From contig CAYSRC010000040.1 in NCBI GenBank assembly GCA_964433495.1, positions 1 to 22,810 on the forward strand: a stretch of 22,810 nucleotides of DNA, read 5' to 3'. Source of the stretch: CAYSRC01 sp964433495 (GTDB taxonomy: Bacteria > Bacillota > Clostridia > Oscillospirales > Ruminococcaceae). Of this stretch, positions 6,537-13,217 are shown in pieces. Position numbers and translations under genes: made by a program. The notes below the pieces were generated by a model. The model was given only the letters and a program-made list of their open reading frames with translations, made no database searches and was not told where the DNA came from. Position 1 is the stretch's first letter. Each line of letters begins with the position of its first letter.

Positions 6537-8085
6537 ATGCAACCCTCGCAATCTCTTCAGGCGTCTGCTTTTTGACGCCGAGCATGTACTCGCCGAGCTC
6601 GTACTCCTCAAGCGTCGAAGCGTCCTCGATATATGCCGAGATCTCGCCGTTGTTCATAACGATAATACTGTCCGAAACCTCGAGAACCTCGTTGAGGTCG
6701 GAGGTAATCAGAAGAACCGCGACGCCCTCGTCGCGAAGCTCGACCAGCTTGTTGCGTATAAACTCGGTCGCGCCGACGTCTATGCCGCGGGTGGGCTGGT
6801 TTGCGACGATAAGGTGGGGGTTGTTGCTGAACTCGCGGGCGACGACGACCTTCTGTATGTTTCCGCCCGAAAGCATCCTGACGCTTTGGTCGCGGTCGTC
6901 GCATTTTATGAGGAACTCCTTGATGAGCGTGTCGCAGTCCTCGTTTATCTTCTTGTGGTCAAGAAGAATGCCCTTGTTGTACTTTTTGGTGTAATAGCGG
7001 TCGGAGATAAGGTTCTCTTTAACGCCGCCTATCTGCGCGACGCCGTAGGTCATGCGGTCCTCGGAGATGTGCGAGACGCCCAGCTCCCTTATCTTGCGTA
7101 TGCTCTTGCCCTTGACCGACTCACCCATGACGCTGACCTCGCCCTTCGAGAACGGGGACAGCCCGGTGATGACCTCGCTTATCTCGCGCTGGCCGTTGCC
7201 CTCGACGCCCGCGACGCCGAGGATCTCGCCGCGGCGGACCGAGAACGAGATGTTGTTGACGATGTGCTTGCCGGTGTCGCTGTTGATGCTGAGGTTTTTG
7301 ACCTTGAGCACCGTGTCCTTGGGCTGCGCCTTGTCCTTCTCGATCTCGAGAACGACGTCGCGCCCGACCATCATGCGGGAGATGTCCGCCTCGGTGACGT
7401 CGGCGACGTTTGCGGTGCCGACCGTCTTGCCCAAACGCATGACCGTCAGACGGTCGCACAGCTCTTTTACCTCGTTGAGCTTGTGGGAGATAAAGATGAT
7501 GGTGTGCTCGCCCGTCGAGACAAGGTTTTTGAGCTCGACGAACAGCTCGTCGGTCTCCTGCGGGGTGAGCACTGCGGTGGGCTCGTCCAGGATAAGGACC
7601 TCGGCGCCGCGAAGAAGCGCCTTGAGGATCTCGACCTTCTGCTTCTGACCGACCGAGCAGTCCTCCATCTTCGCCTTGGGGTCAACGACAAGATTGTACT
7701 TTTTGGAAATCTCCTCCGTAATCTTTACCGCCTGATCAAAATCGAAGAACCCGCCTTTTTTGGGCTCCATGCCCAAAATCATGTTCTCGGCGACGGTTAG
7801 GGACGGGACCTGCATGAAGTGCTGGTGAACCATTCCCACGCCGTAGTCGATAGCCTCGAGCGCATTGTGGATCTTGACTTCTTTTCCGTTGATCACAATT
7901 CGACCGCCCTCGGGCTGCTCAAACCCGAACAGCACCTTCATAAGGGTGGTCTTGCCGGCGCCGTTCTCGCCCACGAGGGCGTGAATCTCGCCTCTGTTGA
8001 CGGAAAGAGTAACGTCCTTGTTCGCAACGAAACCGTTGGGATAGACTTTAGTTATCTTGTCCATCAACAAAATCTCTTCAGCCAT
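6529..8085 (-). CDS. nupO: ABC transporter ATPase with two nucleotide-binding domains (NupO/YufO-like)
   Basis: A 518-residue fused tandem ATPase of the sugar/nucleoside (RbsA/YufO) type. The first domain has a Walker A motif GENGAGKT (about 41-48), the switch region GMVHQHFMQVPSLTVAENM, a variant signature CSVGQKQ and a Walker B motif VLILDEPTAVLTPQE. The second domain has the degenerate Walker A GVEGNGQ, the signature LSGGNIQKVVVAREF and NQPTRGIDVGA, typical of this family, in which one site is weakened. The ATG at 8085 is preceded by GAGGTGAT; codons further up lack this. It is first in its operon. The BMP-family substrate-binding lipoprotein that usually leads such operons is absent from the window, so it must be encoded elsewhere. 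Confidence 0.9.
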   Translation of the reverse strand: MAEEILLMDKITKVYPNGFVANKDVTLSVNRGEIHALVGENGAGKTTLMKVLFGFEQPEGGRIVINGKEVKIHNALEAIDYGVGMVHQHFMQVPSLTVAENMILGMEPKKGGFFDFDQAVKITEEISKKYNLVVDPKAKMEDCSVGQKQKVEILKALLRGAEVLILDEPTAVLTPQETDELFVELKNLVSTGEHTIIFISHKLNEVKELCDRLTVMRLGKTVGTANVADVTEADISRMMVGRDVVLEIEKDKAQPKDTVLKVKNLSINSDTGKHIVNNISFSVRRGEILGVAGVEGNGQREISEVITGLSPFSKGEVSVMGESVKGKSIRKIRELGVSHISEDRMTYGVAQIGGVKENLISDRYYTKKYNKGILLDHKKINEDCDTLIKEFLIKCDDRDQSVRMLSGGNIQKVVVAREFSNNPHLIVANQPTRGIDVGATEFIRNKLVELRDEGVAVLLITSDLNEVLEVSDSIIVMNNGEISAYIEDASTLEEYELGEYMLGVKKQTPEEIARVAYE

Positions 8086-8157
8086 AGAATCACCTCTCAT
8101 ATCGTTGACATTAACCGTCCCCCGCATTAAACGGAAAAACCCTATGTCATACTCTAT

Positions 8158-8186
8158 ATAATAGTATAAAATCTAAAAAAAGTAAA
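8158..8186 (-). promoter_or_regulatory. Probable promoter of the nup-like operon
   Basis: On the minus strand TTTACT (8181-8186) and TATTAT (8158-8163) are separated by 17 bases within an A/T-rich stretch that contrasts with the GC-rich genes. The leader to the start codon is about 70 bases. I see no riboswitch-like structure in it. Confidence 0.55.
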
Positions 8187-8400
8187 TTGCGTATAAAAAC
8201 TTTCGTCAATCTGCTCATATACGCCGAGAAATTTTGTGCAAAATATTATATTTGCAGCAGCATTTTGAACATGAAACCCCTCGCTTTGCGATAACCTCTC
8301 GTTTTTGTAAACTTTTTTCGAAGGATTTCCGCAATATCGGCGTCAATTCGCCCCCGCTTTTCCGCATTTTTTGTGCAGCTCGCACACCCCTGCCGCCGAC

Positions 8401-8452
8401 GGGGGGGGGGCGCGCCGAAGCGCCCGGTCTCCCCTTCGGCGCCCGCCCCGCT
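8401..8452. other. G10 tract and GC-rich hairpin in the divergent intergenic region
   Basis: Ten consecutive G bases (8401-8410) lead into a hairpin, CGCCGAAG (8413-8420) with CTTCGGCG (8434-8441), extendable with mismatches by pairing the G tract to CCGCCCC. No T-run follows on either strand. The region 8187-8597 lies between divergent genes and holds no convincing gene. Confidence 0.5.
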
Positions 8453-8488
8453 CAACCGCTCCGTTCGCCGCACCGTCCCCCGAAAAAC

Positions 8489-8564
8489 TATACAAATCCG
8501 AAATTCCGTGTTACAATATAGCGTATCAACGCCGCGCGGGGCCGGTTTCTCCCCGCTCGGCGGC
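8489..8564 (+). promoter_or_regulatory. Candidate promoter and leader hairpin of the FakA-like small gene
   Basis: TATACA (8489-8494), a 17-base spacer and TACAAT (8512-8517) form a weak-to-moderate promoter. A GC-rich leader hairpin follows (GCCGCGCGGGG at 8531-8541 with CCCCGCTCGGCGGC at 8551-8564), ending 33 bases before the start codon. Its role is unknown. Confidence 0.4.
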
Positions 8565-8597
8565 AAAAAACTGTTGTACTTGGTCAGGAGAAGGACA

Positions 8598-8849
8598 ATG
8601 CTTGAATTCAAATTCGACACCCAGCTTCTCATCGAGGGCGAGGGCCTCGACGAGGACGTCATCAACGACTACATAACAGACAACATCCCGGGCGACTGCC
8701 TGCTCGCCGTCGGCGACGAGGAGCTTATAAAGATTCACTTTCACACCAACGTACCCTGGAAGGTGCTCGAGTACTGCGCCTCCCTCGGCGAAATCCACGA
8801 CGTGATCATCGAAAACATGGAGCTTCAGGCGAAGGGGCTTCACGGTTAA
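8598..8849 (+). CDS. Small free-standing FakA/YloV-like middle-domain protein
   Basis: An 83-residue soluble protein. The block GDCLLAVGDEELIKIHFHTNVPWKVLEYCASLGEI (about residues 32-66, shown here in pieces: GDCLLAVGDEEL, KIHFHTN, VLEYCASLGEI, IENMELQ) resembles the middle domain of the fatty-acid kinase subunit FakA (YloV), where the pattern is GDSLVVV(A/G)DDEL-KVHVHT-P-VL-YA--GEL-IKIENM. The DAK2-type ATP-binding kinase domain of FakA is absent, so it cannot phosphorylate alone. The ATG at 8598 follows AGGAGAAGG and is the only well-placed start. It ends before a strong convergent terminator and faces the AraC-type gene. It could partner a FakA or FakB protein or bind a related ligand; that is inference. 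The call of homology rests on remembered family patterns. Confidence 0.72.
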   Translation: MLEFKFDTQLLIEGEGLDEDVINDYITDNIPGDCLLAVGDEELIKIHFHTNVPWKVLEYCASLGEIHDVIIENMELQAKGLHG

Positions 8850-8881
8850 GACGCGTCCTTCGGTTTATAACCTGAAAACAC

Positions 8882-8943
8882 AAAACGCAGGACAGCGCCG
8901 GGGGAGGGCTCTTCCCCGCCCGTTTGTCCTGCGTTTATTTTTT
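8882..8943. terminator. Bidirectional terminator between convergent genes
   Basis: AAACGCAGGACA (8883-8894) pairs perfectly with TGTCCTGCGTTT (8925-8936) around a GC-rich loop that itself contains GGGGAGGG/CCCCGCCC. A T-run follows at 8938-8943 on the plus strand, and A bases at 8882-8885 give Ts on the minus strand. It serves both the small plus-strand gene and the minus-strand regulator. Confidence 0.88.
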
Positions 8944-8960
8944 GCCCGTCCGGGGCCGCG

Positions 8961-10115
8961 TCAGACGTGCTCGGCCCTCGCCGAGTCCCGATACTTGCAC
9001 GGGTTGACACCCACCGACTTTTTAAAGACCTTGGTAAAATAGCTCTGATCCTCAAAGCCGCAGGCAGCGGCGACGTCGGCGATCCTCATGCGCTTTTCGG
9101 TGAGCAGTGTCTTGCTCTTTTCGATTCTGACGAAGTTTGTGTACTCGGTGAACGAGCTGTTGAGCTCCTCCTTCAAAATCTTGCTGAGATAGGACGTGCT
9201 TATCTCGCAGTAGTCCGCGACGTCGAGCAGCGTGATCTTCTCGTGATAGTGCTGCTTGATATAGTCGGTTGCCCTGATGATGATCTCGGGGTGCTTGGAG
9301 TTGGAGAAGTCGATGGTGAGGTCGCAGTAAAACCGAATGCATTCGCACACGTGGTCGGTTATCTCCTCGAGCGTGTGGGACGACTGGATCGCCTTGTAGT
9401 AGAAGTTGTTTTTTGAGAAGCAGACGGGGAAGTTGCCGCTGTCGCTCATCGCCGCCCTTGAGACGACCGTCACCAGCTCCTGCGCGCGGAACCGCAGCTC
9501 GTGAAAATCCCTGTCGAGCATCGACAAAAGCCTCTCGAGAAACTGCTGCGCCGCCTCGCTCGCCTCCTGGCTGCGGCGCGACATCACAAACCGCTCGATG
9601 GCGCGCTCCTGCTCCATATCAAAGCCCACATACGCGTCAAAGACGGGCGTCAGGGTCGCCGAGGGCGCCTCCTCCATCGAGATGTCAAAAAAGGTGGTCG
9701 AATAGGTGCTCGTGTTGTAGAGCTTCGCGAAGTCGGATATGTACTCCTGCGCCGCCATGAGGCGCGACGCCGTTATCTCGCCCTTGACCTTGGCGCTGTT
9801 CTCAGCGGTTATCGTGAACGGGCCGAGCAGAATGCACGCAAACGGCTTGGATTTGGAGTAGAAGTCCATCGCCAAAAACTGCTTGTTGTTGGGGCAGGAG
9901 TAGGTGTGGTTGCCCATGTTTTTCAGCGCGTGGCGCATCCCGCAGCGGTGATAGCGCAGGCAGGTCTCCTTGTCGTAGGGGCAGTTTTTGCACTTAAAGC
10001 TGAAGGACGAGTCGTCGTCCGACGTGCTCAAGTCGATGAGATTGAAGTCGGCGTTCACCAAAAGCTTTATGCTGTTACAGTAGTGCAAAAGGTTTATCTT
10101 CTCAAGGTTGTTCAT
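8961..10115 (-). CDS. AraC-family regulator with PocR-type sensory domain
   Basis: A 384-residue regulator. Residues about 5-170 form a PocR-like ligand-binding domain with a cysteine pattern (Cys42, 45, 52, 58 and 74) followed by ACILLGPF (93-100). The middle (about 175-265) is a helical linker. Residues about 276-380 form an AraC DNA-binding domain with two helix-turn-helix units (ITLLDVADYCEISTSYLSKIL and RIADVAAACGFEDQSYFTKVFKK) and the usual ending PCKYRD. The ATG at 10115 follows GAGGTG. PocR domains are associated with sensing small organic compounds such as diols, and the clustered cysteines suggest a metal or redox centre, but the ligand here is unknown. The gene is monocistronic with a consensus promoter. 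Its targets are not obvious; the FakA-like gene lies convergently downstream. Confidence 0.85.
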   Translation of the reverse strand: MNNLEKINLLHYCNSIKLLVNADFNLIDLSTSDDDSSFSFKCKNCPYDKETCLRYHRCGMRHALKNMGNHTYSCPNNKQFLAMDFYSKSKPFACILLGPFTITAENSAKVKGEITASRLMAAQEYISDFAKLYNTSTYSTTFFDISMEEAPSATLTPVFDAYVGFDMEQERAIERFVMSRRSQEASEAAQQFLERLLSMLDRDFHELRFRAQELVTVVSRAAMSDSGNFPVCFSKNNFYYKAIQSSHTLEEITDHVCECIRFYCDLTIDFSNSKHPEIIIRATDYIKQHYHEKITLLDVADYCEISTSYLSKILKEELNSSFTEYTNFVRIEKSKTLLTEKRMRIADVAAACGFEDQSYFTKVFKKSVGVNPCKYRDSARAEHV

Positions 10116-10261
10116 CCGCGCACCTCATTTCACGTTGTCACAGTCGCTTTTTCGAAATATCGGGGCAGCCGCACCGCGTTTTCCCGCACAAACGGCCCCG
10201 CACGCCGAAAAAGCCGACACTTTACTCGATATTTCTACAAAATAACATAAATTTACCTATT

Positions 10262-10290
10262 ATTATATATTTAACCTAAAATTATGTCAA
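10262..10290 (-). promoter_or_regulatory. Consensus promoter of the PocR/AraC regulator gene
   Basis: On the minus strand TTGACA (10285-10290) and TATAAT (10262-10267) are separated by exactly 17 bases, a perfect match. The flanking DNA is very A/T-rich. The leader to the start codon is about 140 bases (10116-10255) and holds no gene. Confidence 0.85.
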
Positions 10291-10351
10291 ATTTTTTATG
10301 GTTTGCAGACAAATGTCAATTTTTCAAAAAATCCTCCCGAGCCTACCTTGC

Positions 10352-10392
10352 CGAACGGCCGGGCGTAATCGGAACGACGGCTCGGCCGTTCG
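10352..10392 (+). repeat. Module B repeat, copy B2 (long stem)
   Basis: A 10-bp stem, CGAACGGCCG (10352-10361) and CGGCCGTTCG (10383-10392), encloses the conserved loop core AATCGGAACG (10367-10376). The stem differs from those of B3, B5, B6 and B7 but pairs perfectly. Confidence 0.75.
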
Positions 10393-10500
10393 ACCCTCCC
10401 TTTACATCAGGCGGATTTTGGCATGTTGCAAAACTCAAGCCGGATTGAATCCGCACGGCGTTTTCCGCCGCCCCGACACTCGCGACACCCCCCTGCCTTT

Positions 10501-10551
10501 AAAGGCTCCCTTGCGTAAGGGGAGCAGTCAGCCCGGCCGACCGAGAGATTC
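10501..10551 (+). repeat. Module A repeat, copy A3 (diverged)
   Basis: The first hairpin is GCTCCCTT with AAGGGGAGC (one extra G). The second is GTCAGC / GCCGAC (one mismatch) around the loop CCG. The tail is CGAGAGATTC instead of TGAGGGATTG. It lies directly before copy A4. Confidence 0.65.
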
Positions 10552-10570
10552 TCGTCTTTGCCCTGCCCTT

Positions 10571-10732
10571 AAAGGCTCCCTTGTGTAAAGGGAGCTGCCG
10601 ACGCAGTCGGCTGAGGGATTGACGCGCAAAGCCTTGTTGTCTTAGCAATCCTTAATTGCGACTACAGCCCACTGCAAGCAATCCCTCCGTCGCGGTCTTC
10701 GACCGCGCCACCTCACTTTGCACAAGGGAGGC
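10571..10732. repeat. MITE-like inverted pair of module A (A4 plus, A7 minus)
   Basis: A4 (10571-10621, plus) has GCTCCCTT/AAGGGAGC, then GCCGAC (10597-10602), loop GCA, GTCGGC (10606-10611), then TGAGGGATTG. A7 (10679-10732, minus) starts CAATCCCTC and has CGCGGTC (10691-10697), loop TTC, GACCGCG (10701-10707), then CCTCACTT/AAGGGAGG. The spacer between them is 57 bases. The same arrangement occurs at 15411 and 22494. Confidence 0.75.
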
Positions 10733-10960
10733 TTGGGATACATCAAGCCCTTAAACTTGCACCCTTCCCCGGGTCGCGTGCCCTTAAGCTTCCCCCGTGG
10801 GGGGAAGAGCCGAACGGTCGGCCGTAATCGGTACGACGGCCGACACTCCGCGCGGCAGATGCGCGTCGCAATCGGAACGGCGTTCGGCAGGGTTCACATA
10901 TTCTCGTGAATTCTGCCGCATGTCCGTACCTTTAACATGCGGCCAACTCGCGGGAATATG
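10733..10960 (+). repeat. Modules E, C, B, B and D in series (E1-C2-B3-B4-D2)
   Basis: E1 begins where A7 ends: GGCTTG and CAAGCC pair around GGATACAT, then a stretch ending in TCGCGTGCCC. C2 (10781-10807) is a CTTCCCCC/GGGGGGAAG hairpin. B3 has GTCGGCCG (10817-10824) and CGGCCGAC (10837-10844) around AATCGGTACG. B4 has the loop core AATCGGAACG (10870-10879) with a poor stem. D2 has outer arms CATATTCTCG (10897-10906) and CGGGAATATG (10951-10960), one mismatch, and inner arms GCCGCATGT (10915-10923) and ACATGCGGC (10935-10943). No gene is supported here. Confidence 0.7.
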
Positions 10961-10987
10961 CGAGCCGTGTCAGCGCAGCTTCGGGTT

Positions 10988-11243
10988 CCCTTCAATGCCC
11001 TTCGACATTGAAGGGGGAGGACGAGCGGCGGAGTGGGCGGATGTTTGCGCCCCTGTGCAAACGTAGCTTAACGCAGCACACGAGGACGAGATGAGGGGTT
11101 AGCTGAGCCCCCTCACTTAACTTCGGCCCGCCCGAAACAACAGGTTCCCTGACCCCTCATCCACCGCGGGGCGGTCCCCCTTCCGCCGCGCCGGGCCCTG
11201 CATACTCCCGCAGGGTGTGTCGCCGCAGCCGGCCGAGGGATCG
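10988..11243. repeat. Further hairpin-rich repeat DNA downstream of the sensor kinase gene
   Basis: A 10-bp stem, CCCTTCAATG (10988-10997) and CATTGAAGGG (11006-11015). A long-range inverted repeat, GATGAGGGGT (11090-11099) and ACCCCTCATC (11152-11161). A 3-base-loop hairpin ACCGC-GGG-GCGGT (11163-11175). A worn module A tail CGAGGGATCG (11234-11243) ends eight bases before the kinase stop codon. No conventional terminator with a T-run was seen for the kinase gene. Confidence 0.55.
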
Positions 11244-11250
11244 CCCCGCC

Positions 11251-12255
11251 TCACTCCACCTCGAGCGGCGCCTCGGTTAGGTCGATGACGACCCTTGTGC
11301 CGACGTCGAGCTCGGACGTTATCTCAAAGCCGTGACCCAGCCTTTTAAGCGCCGTACTGCACAGATACAGCCCGAGGCCGGTGGCGCGCTCGTTCCCCCT
11401 GCCGTTGTAGCCGGTGTAGCCCTTTTCGCACAGCCTCGGGATGTCCTCGGGGCTGATGCCGATCCCCGTGTCCTCGACGACGATGCTCTCGCCCTCGACC
11501 CGCACCTCGATGCTGCCGCACCTTGTGTATTTGAGAGAGTTTGACAGCACCTGTTCGAGCGCAAAGCCGAGCCACTTTCGGTCGGTCAGCGCGACGAGGT
11601 CGGTGCCCCGGTAGACGAGGGACAGCTTCTTTTGGATGAACAGCGGCGCGAACCGCCTGATTGAAGCGCGGATTATCTCATCGATCGGGTACCTGCCCGG
11701 CTTGTAGTCGCTGTGCTCGCTGTTCAGGCGCTGGTACCCCAACACCATCTCGACATACTGCTCTATCTTGAGCAGCTCGCTCGAGAGCGCCGAGACGTCG
11801 GCCCCGCCGCCCGACAGCAGCAGCCGCATCGCCGAGATGGGGGTTTTTATCTGGTGCACCCAGCGCGCATAGTAGTCGCGCGCGTCGTCCTCGAGCGATT
11901 TTGCCTGCTGCTCGAGCTTTTTCTTGTTGTCAAACAATGCCCGCACCAGCGCGTCATAGTCGCGCTCGCACAGCTCGCGGGGCCGCGGCATCCCGTCAAG
12001 GCTTATCAAAACGCTCGCCAGCACAAGCTCCATGTCGCGGTGCCTCTTGACGTACAGCGCAAAGTCAATCACCCCGTACACCGCCGACAAAAACAGGCAC
12101 AGGGCCGCGGCGTAGAGCGTCGCCTCGGTCTCAATGCCGTAAAGATACATCACGGCGCCGAACACGACCGAAAACAACAGCAGCATCAGCAGCGTGTTCC
12201 GCTTGGTGACTATATAGTTCAGCGCGATCCTCACAATGCCGTCCCGCTTGTTCAT
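11251..12255 (-). CDS. Sensor histidine kinase, BceS-like (intramembrane-sensing)
   Basis: A 334-residue kinase. Two closely spaced membrane helices (about 20-40 and 44-68) leave almost no extracellular loop, the hallmark of intramembrane-sensing kinases. A linker coiled coil (about 108-128, KKKLEQQAKSLEDDARDYYA) leads to the H-box WVHQIKTPISAMRLLL with the phosphoacceptor His134. The ATPase domain shows the G1 box DTGIGISPEDIPRLCEKG and the G2 box ERATGLGLYLC. It overlaps the response regulator gene by 4 bases. In BceS-type systems, a BceAB-type ABC transporter detects peptide antibiotics and activates the kinase; no such transporter is in this window. The ATG at 12255 is fixed by the ATGA overlap. 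Confidence 0.88.
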   Translation of the reverse strand: MNKRDGIVRIALNYIVTKRNTLLMLLLFSVVFGAVMYLYGIETEATLYAAALCLFLSAVYGVIDFALYVKRHRDMELVLASVLISLDGMPRPRELCERDYDALVRALFDNKKKLEQQAKSLEDDARDYYARWVHQIKTPISAMRLLLSGGGADVSALSSELLKIEQYVEMVLGYQRLNSEHSDYKPGRYPIDEIIRASIRRFAPLFIQKKLSLVYRGTDLVALTDRKWLGFALEQVLSNSLKYTRCGSIEVRVEGESIVVEDTGIGISPEDIPRLCEKGYTGYNGRGNERATGLGLYLCSTALKRLGHGFEITSELDVGTRVVIDLTEAPLEVE

Positions 12256-12923
12256 TCCACCATATATCCCATGCCCTTTTTAGTCTTGATGAGCTCGGTG
12301 ACCCCCGCGGCCTCAAGCTTTCTTCTAAGGCGCGTCATGTTGACCGAGAGGGTGTTTTCGTCGACGAACGAGTCGGTCTCCCACAGCTTGTTCATCAGCG
12401 TGTCGCGGCTCACCACCGAGCCCCTGTTCTGAAACAGCACGCCCAAAATTCTGTTCTCGTTTTTGGACAGCTCGACCCGCTCGCCCGCATAGGTGAAGCT
12501 GCACTCGGACGTGTTGAGCACCACGCCGCCCACCGACATGACGCCCGTCACCCCGGCAAAGTCGTAGGTGCGGCGCATCACCGCCTGAATCTTCGCGACC
12601 AGCACCTCCATGCTGAACGGCTTTGCGACAAAGTCGTCCGCGCCGAGGCTCACCGCCATGACGATGTTCATGTTGTCGGACGCCGAGGAGATGAAGATGA
12701 TGGGCGCCTTCGAGATCTTCCGTATCTCCTCGCACCAGTGGTAGCCGTTGTAAAAGGGCAGCGAGATGTCCATCAGCACCAGCTGCGGGTCGCAGCCGCA
12801 AAACTCCTCGACGATGTTTTTGTAGTTTTCCGCGAGGATGCACTCAAAATCCCACAGCTCGAGCTGCTTTTTAAGCGCCGACGCGATCACCTCGTCGTCC
12901 TCGACGATGAATATCCTGTACAT
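12252..12923 (-). CDS. OmpR-family response regulator, BceR-like
   Basis: A 223-residue regulator. The receiver domain (1-115) has the acidic pair Glu8-Asp9-Asp10, the phosphoacceptor Asp52 (VLMDISLPFYNG), Ser80 and Lys101 in FVAKPFS. The C-terminal winged helix (about 130-223) has ELSKNENRILGVLF and the recognition helix around VNMTRLRRKLEAAG, ending in KKGMGYMVE. The ATG at 12923 is preceded by GGAGGGGC. It is first in a two-gene operon with the kinase. The close family resemblance to BceR/VirR-type regulators suggests control of cell-envelope stress genes, which by position must lie elsewhere. Confidence 0.9.
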   Translation of the reverse strand: MYRIFIVEDDEVIASALKKQLELWDFECILAENYKNIVEEFCGCDPQLVLMDISLPFYNGYHWCEEIRKISKAPIIFISSASDNMNIVMAVSLGADDFVAKPFSMEVLVAKIQAVMRRTYDFAGVTGVMSVGGVVLNTSECSFTYAGERVELSKNENRILGVLFQNRGSVVSRDTLMNKLWETDSFVDENTLSVNMTRLRRKLEAAGVTELIKTKKGMGYMVE

Positions 12924-13146
12924 TCAAAGCCCCTCCCCGGGCGCAAAAGCGCGTTCGCCGCAGTCCTCCGCACATAGCCCGCTAAACAATATGGTATACA
13001 AAAATCAACTTTTATTCAAGCGGTATTCCGAAACGGGGCGGTTTTCTTCCTCTCCCCGCCCGTGGTATCCCCTCGACAAGGCGCCGGGGACGGTGCTATG
13101 CACGGCAAAGCATCCCCACGGGAATAAACCCCGTCAAAAAACAGCC

Positions 13147-13177
13147 GGAGGGAAGCCCCGAAACGGGGCTTCCCTCC
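13147..13177 (-). terminator. Terminator of the pseudouridine operon
   Basis: A perfect 14-bp stem, GGAGGGAAGCCCCG (13147-13160) and CGGGGCTTCCCTCC (13164-13177), with loop AAA. On the minus strand a run of six Ts follows five bases later (13136-13141). The rest of 12924-13217 holds no gene that I can support. Confidence 0.75.
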
Positions 13178-13217
13178 ATTCAGTTACGCAAAAGCTTGTT
13201 CAGCGCCGCCCGTCGTC

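Noticed and set aside
6061..7800. Plus-strand open frame of 579 codons opposite the ABC ATPase and permease
   Set aside because: The minus-strand proteins have complete ABC motifs; the plus frame is a compositional shadow with no domain.
8086..8230. Purine or other riboswitch in the nup-like leader
   Set aside because: I found no conserved junction or pairing pattern; the leader is short and A/T-rich.
10718..11066. Short open frames in the repeat block
   Set aside because: They run across hairpin modules, lack ribosome sites and have no family resemblance.
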